Of a stretch of DNA of 64,000 nucleotides, positions 1 through 9,018 are shown one piece after another (positions within the stretch are counted from its first letter, which is position 1; the number at the start of each line of letters is the position of its first letter). The translations under genes were made by a program, and so were the position numbers. The notes beneath the pieces are model-generated. The model made no database searches, was not told where the DNA came from, and worked only from the letters and a program-made list of their open reading frames with translations. This DNA is from Acidisoma sp. L85 (GTDB lineage: Bacteria > Pseudomonadota > Alphaproteobacteria > Acetobacterales > Acetobacteraceae): assembly GCF_009765865.1 (NCBI RefSeq), contig NZ_LMUQ01000076.1, positions 299,547 to 363,546 on the forward strand, in the 5' to 3' direction.

Positions 1-48
1 TAACGGGGCGGTTGACGTCTCGATGGTCAGGAAACGGACAGGACGAAG

Positions 49-1479
49 ATGGCGGAGCTAGCGGAACTTGGCGTGCTGGGCCTGGCGGTGATGGGCGCGA
101 ACCTCGCGCGCAATGCCGCCCGAAAAGGCTTCGGGGTCGCCCTCTACAACCGCAATCATGAGCGGACTGACAAGCTCATGGCCGAGCACGGCAAGGAAGG
201 CCGCTTCGTGCCGACCAAGAGCGTGGCCGAGTTCGTGGCGGCGCTGAGCAAGCCGCGCGCCCTCATCATCATGGTGAAGGCCGGCAAGCCGGTGGACGAC
301 ATGATCGAGGAACTGCTGGGTCATCTCGATCCGGATGACATCATCATCGACGGCGGCAATTCGCTGTTCACCGATACCAATCGGCGCTTCAAATACTGCC
401 AGGAGAAGCGCATCCGGTTCATCGGCATGGGCGTTTCGGGCGGCGAAGAAGGGGCGCTGGAAGGCCCCAGCATGATGCCGGGCGGCGAGCGCGCTGCCTA
501 TGACCACATCGCGCCGATGGTCACCAAGATGGCGGTCTCGGTCGACGGCACGCCCTGCTGCACCTATATCGGCCCGGAAGGCGCCGGCCATTACGTGAAG
601 ATGGTCCATAACGGCATCGAATACGCCGATATGCAGCTGATTACAGAAGCCTACGACCTGCTGAAGACTCTGTATGGCTTCGACGCGCCCGCCATGGCGG
701 AGATCTTCGCCGATTGGAAACAGGGCGACCTCGACAGCTATCTCATCGAGATCACCGCCGCCGTGCTGCGCAAGACGGACGGCACCGGCAAGCCTCTGGT
801 GGATGCCATCGTCGACGAGGCCGAGCAGAAGGGCACCGGCCGCTGGACAGCGCAGAATGCGCTGGACCTCGGCGTGCCGGTCACTGCTATCACCGAAGCC
901 GTCTATGCCCGCGCGCTATCGGGCCGCCGCGCCATGCGGGGCGAGGCGGAGAAGAAATACCCCCATCCCAAAGTGCCGACCAAGAAAGCCGGCAAGGCCG
1001 AGATCGAGGCGATCCGAGACGCGCTCTATGCCTCCAAGATCGTCGCCTATGCCCAGGGCTTCGAGCAGATGACCGTCGCCGCCAAGCAATTCGGCTGGGA
1101 GCTGCATCTGGGTGAGATCTCCACCATCTGGCGCGGCGGCTGCATCATCCGGGCGCGGTTCCTCAACCGCATCAAGGAGGCCTATGACCGCAACGCTTCG
1201 TTGGAAAACCTGCTGCTGGACGACTATTTCCGCGATGCCCTGGTGAAGGCGGAGGACGCCTGGCGCCGGGTCATCGTGCTGGCGGTGGAGAATGGTGTTG
1301 CGGTGCCGGCCTTCTCCTCGGCACTGGCTTATTATGACGGTCTGCGCCGGGCGCGCGGGCCCGCCAATCTGTTGCAGGGTTTGCGGGATTATTTCGGCGC
1401 CCATACCTATCGGCGCCTGGACAAGGACGGCAGCTTCCACACGCGCTGGAGCCAGGACGGCAGCGAGATTTCCGCCTGA
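49..1479 (+). CDS. gnd: 6-phosphogluconate dehydrogenase (decarboxylating), NADP-type
   Basis: Oxidative pentose-phosphate enzyme that converts 6-phosphogluconate to ribulose 5-phosphate, CO2 and reduced cofactor in the cytosol. The 476 residues match the long (about 470 aa) family. The Rossmann motif GLAVMGANLARN lies near residues 10-21. The following YNRNHERT stretch is the Asn-Arg-x(3)-Arg-Thr pattern usually linked to NADP binding. GVSGGEEGA starts near residue 128, and the catalytic Lys of GHYVKMVHNGIEY is about residue 184. The C-terminal tail GAHTYRRLD supplies the substrate-binding Arg/His. An ATG start preceded by GGACGAAG supports the chosen start. A second, shorter 6PGDH lies at 7959-8972, so the two paralogues probably differ in cofactor. 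Confidence 0.97.
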   Translation: MAELAELGVLGLAVMGANLARNAARKGFGVALYNRNHERTDKLMAEHGKEGRFVPTKSVAEFVAALSKPRALIIMVKAGKPVDDMIEELLGHLDPDDIIIDGGNSLFTDTNRRFKYCQEKRIRFIGMGVSGGEEGALEGPSMMPGGERAAYDHIAPMVTKMAVSVDGTPCCTYIGPEGAGHYVKMVHNGIEYADMQLITEAYDLLKTLYGFDAPAMAEIFADWKQGDLDSYLIEITAAVLRKTDGTGKPLVDAIVDEAEQKGTGRWTAQNALDLGVPVTAITEAVYARALSGRRAMRGEAEKKYPHPKVPTKKAGKAEIEAIRDALYASKIVAYAQGFEQMTVAAKQFGWELHLGEISTIWRGGCIIRARFLNRIKEAYDRNASLENLLLDDYFRDALVKAEDAWRRVIVLAVENGVAVPAFSSALAYYDGLRRARGPANLLQGLRDYFGAHTYRRLDKDGSFHTRWSQDGSEISA

Positions 1480-1501
1480 TCGTCACGACTGCTTGAGATC
1501 A

Positions 1502-1533
1502 AAGACGCGCGGGGGCAAATCTCCGCGCGTCTT
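1502..1533 (+). terminator. stem-loop after gnd
   Basis: A perfect 11-bp inverted repeat, AAGACGCGCGG / CCGCGCGTCTT, with a 10-nt loop sits just after the gnd stop. It has no clear T-run, so it may be a weak or factor-assisted terminator. The structure is seen in the sequence; the function is inferred. Confidence 0.5.
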
Positions 1534-1610
1534 AAAGACATAATCCAAAACACGGTTTGCCCGCAGCGCGCTCGGCTCGCGGGATCGTGGACGCCAGGAG
1601 GAATTTCCCG

Positions 1611-3410
1611 ATGACCGCTGAGACCGCCGACGTTCAAATCGCCACATGGGTAGAGGCCTTCGGAGCCGCCCTGTCACGCGGCGATATCGTAGGCACCGCC
1701 GAACTCTTCGCGGAGGAGAGCTATTGGCGTGACCTCGTCTCCTTCACCTGGAACATCACGACGAGCGAGGGCCGCCCGGCCATCCGCGCCATGCTGGAGG
1801 CGAGGCTGGCCGACACGCAGCCAACCCAATTGACGCCAACCGATGAGGCGACTGACGTCAACGGCATCGTCAGCGGCTGGTTCACCTTCGAGACGGCGCG
1901 CGCTCGCGGCATTGCCTATGTCCGGCTGCGGGAGGGCCGCGCCTGGACGCTGCTGACCTCCATGGAGGAGCTCAAGGGCTTCGAGGAAATGAAGGGACGC
2001 CGCCGTCCCTTCGGCGCGGAACACGGCGTCCATCAGGGCCGCAGCACCTGGCTGGAGCGCAAGCTGGAAGAAGAAGAGGCGCTCGGTTTCACCAAGCAGC
2101 CCTATTGCGTGATCGTCGGCGGCGGCCAGGGCGGGCTGGCGCTCGGCGCCAGGATGAAGCGGCTTGGTGTGCCCACGCTCATCATCGAGAAGAATGCGCG
2201 AGCGGGCGATTCCTGGCGCCATCGCTACAAGTCGCTGTGTCTGCACGATCCGGTTTGGTACGACCACATGCCGTATCTGCCGTTCCCGGATGACTGGCCG
2301 GTGTATTCGCCCAAAGACAAGATCGGCGATTGGCTCGAGATGTATGCCCGCGTGATGGAGCTGAACATCTGGACGTCCTCCGAAGTCACTGGCGCACATT
2401 ACGACGAGGCGAAGGGCGCGTGGGAGGTCGTGGTCGATCGCGACGGACAGTCCATCACGCTGCACCCGACGCATCTCGTGCTCGCCACCGGCATGTCCGG
2501 GATTCCCAATGTCATCGACGTGCCGGGTGCGACAACATTCCGTGGCACGCTGCATCATTCGAGCCAGCATCGCGGCGGCGAGGGCTATCGCGGCAAGCGC
2601 TGCGTTGTCATCGGGTCGAATAATTCCGCCCATGATATCTGCGCCGATCTTTGGGAGCATGGCGCGGCCGAGGTGACGATGGTGCAGCGCTCATCGACGC
2701 ATGTCTCGAGCTCGGAGTCGCTCTTCAAGTTTGGCACGAGCACGCTCTATTCCGAGGATGCGCTGGATCGGGGCATCACCACGGCGAAAGCGGATCTGCT
2801 GAACGCGTCGGTGCCTTATGGGATTTTGCACCACTTCACGACGCCCACCACCGAGGCGATCCGCAAGCAGGATGCGGACCTCTATGCCCGGCTCGAGAAG
2901 GCCGGCTTCCTGCTCGACTTCGGCGATGACGGTTCCGGCCTGTTCATGAAATATATCCGCCGCGGCTCCGGCTATTACATTGATGTCGGAGCTTCCGAAC
3001 TTGTCGCCAATGGCAGCATCAAACTGAAAAGCGGTGTCGGTGTGGAGCGCATCACCGAGAATTCCGTGATTTTCAGCGACGGCAGCGAATTGACGGCGGA
3101 TCTGGTGATCTACGCGACCGGCTATGGCTCGATGAACGGCTGGGCGGCGAAGCTCATTTCGCAGGACGTCGCGGATCGGGTCGGCAAATGCTGGGGAATT
3201 GGCTCAGACACCACGAAGGACCCGGGTCCCTGGGAAGGCGAGCTGCGCAATATGTGGAAGCCGACGCAGCAGAAGGATTTGTGGTTCCACGGCGGGAACC
3301 TGCATCAGTCTCGCCATTACTCGCAATATCTGGCGCTACAGATCAAGGCGCGGATGGAAGGGCTGCCGACGCCGGTCTATGCATTGGCGCCATCCCACCA
3401 TCGCGAGTGA
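1611..3410 (+). CDS. flavin-containing monooxygenase with N-terminal SnoaL/NTF2-like domain
   Basis: Predicted FAD- and NAD(P)H-dependent monooxygenase of 599 residues; its substrate is unknown. Residues ~8-130 look like an NTF2/SnoaL fold. The FAD dinucleotide motif VIVGGGQGGLALG is near residue 166. The FMO-type FRGTLHHSSQ segment is near residue 310, and a second Rossmann motif, CVVIGSNNSAHD, for NAD(P)H is near residue 330. A late YATGYG motif, typical of this flavoprotein group, closes the catalytic part. The ATG at 1611 has a strong AGGAGG ribosome site at about 1596-1601, whereas an upstream in-frame start at 1557 has none. It stands alone between gnd and a repeat element. Similar fusions are often annotated as NAD(P)/FAD-dependent oxidoreductases. 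Confidence 0.88.
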   Translation: MTAETADVQIATWVEAFGAALSRGDIVGTAELFAEESYWRDLVSFTWNITTSEGRPAIRAMLEARLADTQPTQLTPTDEATDVNGIVSGWFTFETARARGIAYVRLREGRAWTLLTSMEELKGFEEMKGRRRPFGAEHGVHQGRSTWLERKLEEEEALGFTKQPYCVIVGGGQGGLALGARMKRLGVPTLIIEKNARAGDSWRHRYKSLCLHDPVWYDHMPYLPFPDDWPVYSPKDKIGDWLEMYARVMELNIWTSSEVTGAHYDEAKGAWEVVVDRDGQSITLHPTHLVLATGMSGIPNVIDVPGATTFRGTLHHSSQHRGGEGYRGKRCVVIGSNNSAHDICADLWEHGAAEVTMVQRSSTHVSSSESLFKFGTSTLYSEDALDRGITTAKADLLNASVPYGILHHFTTPTTEAIRKQDADLYARLEKAGFLLDFGDDGSGLFMKYIRRGSGYYIDVGASELVANGSIKLKSGVGVERITENSVIFSDGSELTADLVIYATGYGSMNGWAAKLISQDVADRVGKCWGIGSDTTKDPGPWEGELRNMWKPTQQKDLWFHGGNLHQSRHYSQYLALQIKARMEGLPTPVYALAPSHHRE

Positions 3411-3444
3411 GCGGCGAGCGAGAGAACCACGCTCTGTCCGCTTC

Positions 3445-3545
3445 CGTCATGCTCGGCGAAGGCCGAGCCTCCACGCCTTGGTGCCTGCCCAAAGCTAGGG
3501 CGTGGATGGCACGGGGTGCCCCGCACGCCTTCGCGTGCCATGACG
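3445..3545 (-). repeat. cloverleaf intergenic repeat, copy 1 (inverted, expanded)
   Basis: This element is flanked by CGTC...GACG ends and contains three hairpins: a CTCGGC-GAAG-GCCGAG arm, a CCACGCC...GGCGTGG arm and a GGCACG...CGTGCC arm. It matches the reverse complement of the copies at 11720-11807 and 27376-27463. The third arm has an extra internal GGGGTGCCCC palindrome that makes the copy 101 bp instead of 88. It lies between two convergent genes. Confidence 0.85.
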
Positions 3546-3582
3546 GATCTTTTGGACCGCGGCTCTGTTAGCGCATCACGCC

Positions 3583-4050
3583 CTACTTCTTCAGGGCGTC
3601 GGCGGCCATGCGGCAATCCGGCGGCGGGGGCGGCCCCATGTAGCGGGTCCAGATGCGCTTGGCGCCGAGCGCCGGGAAGAAGAGATAGCCGCGCAGCCGC
3701 AAGACGTTCTCGCTCATCACGCGAACCTTGGCGTTGTATTTATGGCCATTCTGCGGATCGACGATGAAGCCGCCCCAGGAATGCCGGCGCGGCATGAGCT
3801 GGGTGATAAAAGGGAAGCGGCATTGCGGCTTGTTGTTCCAGGTCATCGGTGCCGGGTCGGTGGGGTGATCGAAGGGGAAGCCGACAAGCGCGCCGCAGAG
3901 CGTGCCGCCGGTGCCGCAGGGGTAGATCTGCACCACGGCATCGCGGCCGTTGGTGACCCAAAGTCCTGCCGGATTCGGGGCGTTGGTCTGGGCCACCGCG
4001 GAGGCGGCTGACCCCAAGAGGAAAAGGCACAGGACGAGGAACTTGCGCAT
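3583..4050 (-). CDS. DUF2147 family secreted protein
   Basis: A 155-residue exported protein. A cleavable signal peptide covers residues 1-21 (MRKFLVLCLFLLGSAASAVA, then Q). The mature part has the DUF2147 pattern: GLWVTNGRDAVVQI, two cysteines in PCGTGGTLCGALVG, a central DPQNGHKYNAKV, and LRLRGYLFFPALGAKRIWTRY. The family is periplasmic with a small beta-barrel fold and unknown role. It is divergent from the lipoprotein gene at 4230 and shares about 180 bp of upstream DNA with it. Confidence 0.85.
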   Translation of the reverse strand: MRKFLVLCLFLLGSAASAVAQTNAPNPAGLWVTNGRDAVVQIYPCGTGGTLCGALVGFPFDHPTDPAPMTWNNKPQCRFPFITQLMPRRHSWGGFIVDPQNGHKYNAKVRVMSENVLRLRGYLFFPALGAKRIWTRYMGPPPPPDCRMAADALKK

Positions 4051-4229
4051 GAGACGCGATATGGCGCGGCGGGCGCGCCCTGTCGATGAGATTCATGCCG
4101 CAGGCCGAGCCGAGCGGGCATAATCGAACATGTGGCCCGGCCCCAACCTTCGGCGGCCAGAGCGCCCTCAGGGTTAACAGAAGAGCGTCGCCGGTTGACC
4201 GTTGCTGGGACGCATGCTGCATTGGATTT

Positions 4230-4700
4230 ATGAACGTTTCCCGCAGCCTATCGGTTCTGATGATCCTTGGACCCATGCTGGGTGTAATGAGCTGCGCCAG
4301 GCAGCAGGCGGCGCCCCTGCCGGTGGCTTTCCCGCCCGAGGTGGCCCTGGCGACGGTGCCCGATGCGGCACACGAGTTTGCCGCGCGCGCGGTGGAGCGG
4401 TCGGTCCCGGTGGCGCTGCGTGATCAGGCTCATGCCTATATCCGGAGCCTCCTGAAGCACCCGGCGGACGCGAGGTTCAAGCATGAATATGCCACGAGCG
4501 GGAAGAAGAGCCTCGCCGTCTGCGGCTTGGTGACAGAGCTGAACGGGTCCGGCGAGCACGGAGATTACCAAGCCTACTACGTGGAGAGTGTCGGCGGCGT
4601 GGTGACGAGCGGCGCGATTGGCCCCTTCGGCGCGGATGTCCGCTTCGCCAATGTCTGCGGCAGCGGCGGCAGTCCCGATCCGGCACATTTCGCCTTCTAG
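4230..4700 (+). CDS. putative lipoprotein of unknown function
   Basis: A 156-residue protein starting MNVSRSLSVLMILGPMLG, followed by the lipobox VMSC, so Cys22 would be lipidated. No family was recognised for the rest. The mature protein has two further cysteines (AVCGLV and ANVCGSG) that might form a disulfide. The ATG at 4230 is preferred over an in-frame start at 4086 because only it puts the signal peptide at the N-terminus. It is divergent from the DUF2147 gene. Confidence 0.65.
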   Translation: MNVSRSLSVLMILGPMLGVMSCARQQAAPLPVAFPPEVALATVPDAAHEFAARAVERSVPVALRDQAHAYIRSLLKHPADARFKHEYATSGKKSLAVCGLVTELNGSGEHGDYQAYYVESVGGVVTSGAIGPFGADVRFANVCGSGGSPDPAHFAF

Positions 4701-4756
4701 CGCTGGCGGCGCCCGCTCCCTGGCCCATGGGGGACGGCGCGTCTCGGCCGATCGGG

Positions 4757-5239
4757 TCAGGGACTGGGCTCAGATCGATATGGCAGGAAAGTCTGCTCCA
4801 ATTCCGGTAGTTGCATATCCGCGACCGGCTGTGTCCGCGCGATAAAGCCATGCCTGATGAGCAAGAATCGAGCGAGTATGACCATTGAAATCGTGGTCGC
4901 GACCGCGCCCGCGGCGATTGCGAAATAGGTCGGCAGGTTCTCGGTGGTGAAAGGCGGCAGGCCAGCGCATTCGGCTTCTTCCTCAGCCGAGCGTCCGATC
5001 CGACCGCGGCTGAGGTGTCTGACAAGCTGATTGGTGCACCGGTTTATAAAATTCGGGTTTGGGCAGATCCTGGAGGATGGTGAGGCCCGTGTCGTGGGAG
5101 TGAAGGAAGGCATGGCCTGCACAGCTGTGTCTGGGCCGGCTAGTGGTTGAGCGACAACGAAGGGGCTATAGCCAGGGAAGAGGGCGTTCGGCACCTTTGC
5201 CTCCTGAGATGGTTGAGCTCTATTGAGCCGTCCGATCAT
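4757..5239 (-). CDS. hypothetical single-pass membrane protein
   Basis: This open frame encodes 160 residues. The first ~100 are polar and Pro/Ser-rich with three cysteines. One hydrophobic helix follows (residues ~106-130, YFAIAAGAVATTISMVILAR), then a short basic and acidic tail. No family was recognised and no good ribosome site precedes the ATG. The true gene may start internally, or the frame may not be coding. It is divergent from the GreB-like gene across a region with two perfect palindromes. Confidence 0.35.
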   Translation of the reverse strand: MIGRLNRAQPSQEAKVPNALFPGYSPFVVAQPLAGPDTAVQAMPSFTPTTRASPSSRICPNPNFINRCTNQLVRHLSRGRIGRSAEEEAECAGLPPFTTENLPTYFAIAAGAVATTISMVILARFLLIRHGFIARTQPVADMQLPELEQTFLPYRSEPSP

Positions 5240-5246
5240 TTATTTG

Positions 5247-5286
5247 TTGGCAGCTTGCCAAATCCTTAAGTCGCGCCATGTGGCGC
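5247..5286. promoter_or_regulatory. two small perfect palindromes in a divergent intergenic region
   Basis: TTGGCA-GCT-TGCCAA spans 5247-5261 and GCGCCA-TG-TGGCGC spans 5273-5286. They sit 26 bp apart between the start of the minus-strand hypothetical gene and the GreB-like gene. They could be dyad operators. No regulator gene is adjacent, so the role is speculative. Confidence 0.3.
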
Positions 5287-5423
5287 CGTCATCTTTACCT
5301 TTGGTGCCTTAAACTCCCCCCGTGTTACGTGATGACCTCGCTCCCGCAAGCGGTGTGCGATCGTGGCGGAGCGGTGCGGATCTAGCCTGTCCATCTCGCG
5401 TGAAAGCGTGTCAGCTTCGCGCC

Positions 5424-5945
5424 ATGGATACGGACGAGGATGACGACGGACCGCCCCGGCTGCCGGATGGCAAATACCACATGACACCGACGGGCCACGC
5501 GCGCCTTGAGGCGGAACGCGCTCAGCAACGCAGCGAGCGGCATCGCGTTGTGGAGATTGTGTCCTGGGCCGCGGGCAATGGCGATCGCAGCGAGAACGCG
5601 GATTACAAGGAAGGCAAGCGCCGGCTGCGGGAAATCGATCGCCGCCTGCGCTTCCTGAGCCGCCGCCTCGCTTACGCCGAGGTGGTGGATCCCAGCACCC
5701 AGCGCCAGCGCGACCGGGTCTTCTTCGGCGCGACCGTGACGTATCTCACCGAACGCGAAGAGTCTGTGACGGTGACGATTGTCGGCGCCGATGAGGCGAA
5801 TATGGCGGAGGGCAAGATCAGCATCGGCTCTCCGGTGGCGCTTGCCCTGCTGCGCTCAACCGTAGGTGACGAGGTCGTGGTGCGGACACCGCGCGGAGCG
5901 GAGACGCTGGAGGTTGTGGAGATTAGCTATCCGGAGCCGGAGTAG
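5424..5945 (+). CDS. GreA/GreB-family transcription elongation factor
   Basis: A 173-residue Gre-type factor that would enter the secondary channel of RNA polymerase and stimulate cleavage of backtracked RNA. The N-terminal region is a coiled coil whose tip motif GDRSENADYKEGK carries the conserved acidic pair (Asp and Glu). The C-terminal half has the FKBP-like Gre domain: VFFGATVTYL, then the GKISIGSPVALALL segment, ending VRTPRGAETLEVVEISY. Length and the arginine-rich RRLREIDRRLRFLSRRL linker fit GreB better than GreA. The ATG at 5424 is chosen because upstream in-frame codons do not align with the family; its ribosome site is weak. Confidence 0.85.
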   Translation: MDTDEDDDGPPRLPDGKYHMTPTGHARLEAERAQQRSERHRVVEIVSWAAGNGDRSENADYKEGKRRLREIDRRLRFLSRRLAYAEVVDPSTQRQRDRVFFGATVTYLTEREESVTVTIVGADEANMAEGKISIGSPVALALLRSTVGDEVVVRTPRGAETLEVVEISYPEPE

Positions 5946-6030
5946 GCCCGGTTTGCACCGCACCCAATTCGCCACGACAGAAGCGGCGCAACGCGGGATG
6001 GGTAGCCGCAACCGCCCATCCCGTCCGCGA

Positions 6031-7683
6031 TTAGTCTTCGGTCGTGCTCACCTGAAGACTTCTCAGCGCCTGACCGATGCCGAAAGTCGCGGATGGCTGT
6101 CGCGGCGGGTATTGTTTGAAGGTCGCCAAGAACTTTCCAACGATACCCTGTGCTGGAACCAATAGAAACAGATGGCGAATACGCCAGTCGTCGTAATAAG
6201 ACGATTCGTGGTCCGCGCGCTCATACGGATCGCCGCGCAGATCGAATAGTTTTGGCACGCGCAACGGAATCAGCGGCGTTTCCCAGACAGCGAAGCCATC
6301 CGCTTTCTGCTCGGCGAACACCAATTTCCAGCGATCGTAGCGCAGCGCCATGAGATCGCCGTCGTCGCTGAAGTAGAAAAATTCCTTGCGTGGCCAGGTC
6401 GTATTGTCGCCGCGAAAAGCCGGGCCGAGATCATAGCCATCCAGATGAACCTTGAAGTTCTTCTCGCCAGCTTGGTAGCCGGTCAGAAGCGTCTCGGTCA
6501 CATTCACAGCCCCCGCTGCCGCCGCGAAAGTCGGGAACCATTCCAGAGCGGATGTCGTATCGTTGATGATCGTGCCGGGCTTCACGGTTCCGGGCCAGCG
6601 TAGAAGTGCCGGAACGCGAAAGCCGCCTTCCCAATTGGTGTTCTTCTCGCCGCGGAAGGGCGTGGTGCCGCCATCCGGCCAGGTCATGACCTCCGCGCCG
6701 TTATCTGTGGTGTAGAGAACAATCGTGTCGTCGGCGATGCCGAGGTCATCGAGTTTTTGCAGAAGCTGACCGACATGCCCGTCATGCTCGACCATACCAT
6801 CGGCATAAATGCCAAGACCGGTCTTGCCTTCCGTGTCGGGCTTCAGATGCGTGAAGATATGCATTCTGGTGGGGCAGAACCACAAGAAGAACGGCTTGCC
6901 GGCGGCGTGGGCGCGATCGACAAAACTCAGGCCCGCCTCAAGAAACTCCTCGTCGATCGTCTCCATACGCGTGCTCGTCAGCAGCCCCGTATTCTCGATC
7001 TTCTGCGTGCCATCAGGATTGGCGTAGCTGTGGATGACGCCGCGCGGCCCGAAGTTTTTCAGGAATTCCGTATTCTTCGGATAATCCGGATATTCCGGCT
7101 CCTCCTCCGCATTCAGATGATAGAGATTGCCGAAGAATTCGTCGAAGCCGTGGTTGGTGGGCAGGAAATCATCGGTATCGCCGAGATGATTCTTACCGAA
7201 TTGCCCGGTGGCGTATCCCAGCGGCTTCACGATCTCGGCGATCGTCGGATCCTTTCCGCTCAATCCGAGATCCGCGCCGGGCAGGCCGACCTTTGTCAGC
7301 CCAGTACGGAAAGGACTTTGGCCGGTGATGAAAGCGGCGCGGCCGGCTGTGCAGCTTTGCTCGCCGTAGTAGTCGGTGAACAGCGCGCCTTCCTTGGCGA
7401 TCCGGTCGATATTGGGCGTGCGGTAGCCCATCATGCCCATGTTGTAAGCGCTGATATTCGACCAGCCGATATCGTCAGCCATAATGACGAGGATGTTCGG
7501 TCGCTTGCCGGAACCAGCGCCCGTCGTCACCGAGGCCGTGGTGCTCTGAGCCTTGGCCACGCCGCCCGAGGTTCCGGCCACCAGCGCGGCAGCGGCGGAC
7601 AGCATGGTGCCGCGCAGCAGCAATCCGCGGCGCCCGACGCCTTTGGCGGGTGCGTCGTCAGTCTTCGGGGTCTCGTCGCTCAT
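6031..7683 (-). CDS. Tat-exported arylsulfatase (type I sulfatase)
   Basis: A 550-residue sulfate-ester hydrolase. The N-terminus has a twin-arginine signal, GRRGLLLRG, followed by a hydrophobic stretch and AKA cleavage site near residue 45, so it would be folded and then exported. The metal-binding MADDIGWS is near residue 68. The CTAGR pentapeptide is the C-x-(P/A)-x-R formylglycine site; its Cys must be oxidised, and no modifying enzyme lies in the window. The family's histidine/lysine motifs follow: GQFGKNHLGD, and later TDNGAE with GEKNTNWEGG. AAGGAA is well spaced before the ATG. It is divergent from the short 6PGDH gene. The natural substrate cannot be read from the sequence. Confidence 0.93.
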   Translation of the reverse strand: MSDETPKTDDAPAKGVGRRGLLLRGTMLSAAAALVAGTSGGVAKAQSTTASVTTGAGSGKRPNILVIMADDIGWSNISAYNMGMMGYRTPNIDRIAKEGALFTDYYGEQSCTAGRAAFITGQSPFRTGLTKVGLPGADLGLSGKDPTIAEIVKPLGYATGQFGKNHLGDTDDFLPTNHGFDEFFGNLYHLNAEEEPEYPDYPKNTEFLKNFGPRGVIHSYANPDGTQKIENTGLLTSTRMETIDEEFLEAGLSFVDRAHAAGKPFFLWFCPTRMHIFTHLKPDTEGKTGLGIYADGMVEHDGHVGQLLQKLDDLGIADDTIVLYTTDNGAEVMTWPDGGTTPFRGEKNTNWEGGFRVPALLRWPGTVKPGTIINDTTSALEWFPTFAAAAGAVNVTETLLTGYQAGEKNFKVHLDGYDLGPAFRGDNTTWPRKEFFYFSDDGDLMALRYDRWKLVFAEQKADGFAVWETPLIPLRVPKLFDLRGDPYERADHESSYYDDWRIRHLFLLVPAQGIVGKFLATFKQYPPRQPSATFGIGQALRSLQVSTTED

Positions 7684-7958
7684 CAGATGTTCCTTTTTGA
7701 TGACATTTTTGGCGAACTCCGGGGCGGCGAGACGGACCCCTCTCCGATAGTGCGCTGCATCGGCCCGGCCGGGCCCTGGTGGACAATCCAGCCGAAAAGC
7801 CGCATTTTAGAGGCAGCAAATATTTGAAATCGCCTCGCCGTGCGCATCCGCCGGGCGAGGATATCGGGTCGTCCTACAATGGGGCGGCGGGTCAGTTTAG
7901 GCTTTCTGTCTCGACCCTGGGCGTCACGTGCTCATCACCTGCCTCGAAAGGAACTTCA

Positions 7959-8972
7959 ATGCAACTCGGTATGATCGGGCTTGGACGGATGGGCGGCAAC
8001 ATGGTCGAGCGGCTGATCGCCGCCGGCCATAACCTTGTCGTTTACGACAACCACGCGGATGCGGTGCAGAACCTCGTCGGCAAGGGTGCAACCGGCACCA
8101 CGAGCCTGCCCGAATTCATCGCCAAGTTGAGCAAGCCGCGCGCGATCTGGATGATGCTGCCTGCCGCGATCGTGGACACGATCCTGGATCAGGTTTCCGC
8201 GCATCTCGAAGCCGGTGACATCGTTATCGACGGCGGCAACTCTTATTACCATGACGATCTCCGCCGCGCGCATGCGTTGAAGGCGAAGAACATTCATTAT
8301 GTCGATGTCGGCGTCAGCGGCGGCGTGTGGGGGAAGGAGCGCGGCTACTGCCATATGATCGGCGGTGAGGATGACATCGTCGCTCATCTCGATCCGATCT
8401 TCCAGTCACTCGCACCCGGCGTTGGCTCGGCGGAGCGGACCCCTGGGGCTGCTGGCACGCCGACACAGGCCGAACACGGCTATCTGCATTGCGGCCCGAA
8501 CGGCGCTGGGCATTTCGTCAAGATGGTCCATAACGGCATCGAATACGGAATGATGGCGGCCTTGGCGGAGGGCTTCAATGTCCTGAAAAAGGCAAATGTC
8601 GGATTGCAGACTCAGGTGCACGACGCGGAGACAACACCGCTACGGAACCCCGACCTGTATAAATACGACATCAATGTCTCAGACGTCGCGGAAGTTTGGC
8701 GCCGGGGTAGCGTGGTTGGATCCTGGTTGCTGGATTTGACGGCGGCCGCTCTGCGGAAAAGCCCGGAGCTTGCGGAATTCCGCGGCCATGTTTCCGATTC
8801 CGGTGAGGGTCGCTGGACTTTGCAGGCGGCCATCGATGAGGGCGTGCCTGTGCCGGTGATGAGTGCCGCGCTGTACGACCGTTTCGCGTCACGGGGACAG
8901 GCTGATTTCGCCGACAAGCTGCTCTCCGCCATGCGCCTCGAGTTTGGCGGTCACCTGGAGAAGTCTTCCTAA
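7959..8972 (+). CDS. gndA: 6-phosphogluconate dehydrogenase, short NAD-type
   Basis: A decarboxylating 6PGDH of 337 residues, much shorter than the 476-residue enzyme at 49-1479. It lacks most of the C-terminal helical repeat. The nucleotide motif is GLGRMGGNMVERL, and the next strand ends in YDNHAD. An Asp at this position generally selects NAD over NADP. The catalytic motif GHFVKMVHNGIEYG (Lys near residue 188) and VSGGVWGKERG are intact. AAAGGA precedes the ATG at 7959; an upstream in-frame ATG at 7779 is rejected because the extra 60 residues do not fit the family. Confidence 0.93.
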   Translation: MQLGMIGLGRMGGNMVERLIAAGHNLVVYDNHADAVQNLVGKGATGTTSLPEFIAKLSKPRAIWMMLPAAIVDTILDQVSAHLEAGDIVIDGGNSYYHDDLRRAHALKAKNIHYVDVGVSGGVWGKERGYCHMIGGEDDIVAHLDPIFQSLAPGVGSAERTPGAAGTPTQAEHGYLHCGPNGAGHFVKMVHNGIEYGMMAALAEGFNVLKKANVGLQTQVHDAETTPLRNPDLYKYDINVSDVAEVWRRGSVVGSWLLDLTAAALRKSPELAEFRGHVSDSGEGRWTLQAAIDEGVPVPVMSAALYDRFASRGQADFADKLLSAMRLEFGGHLEKSS

Positions 8973-9018
8973 ACAACGCTCGTCGGGCTGATGGCTCCGG
9001 TGGATGGCACCATGCCAT

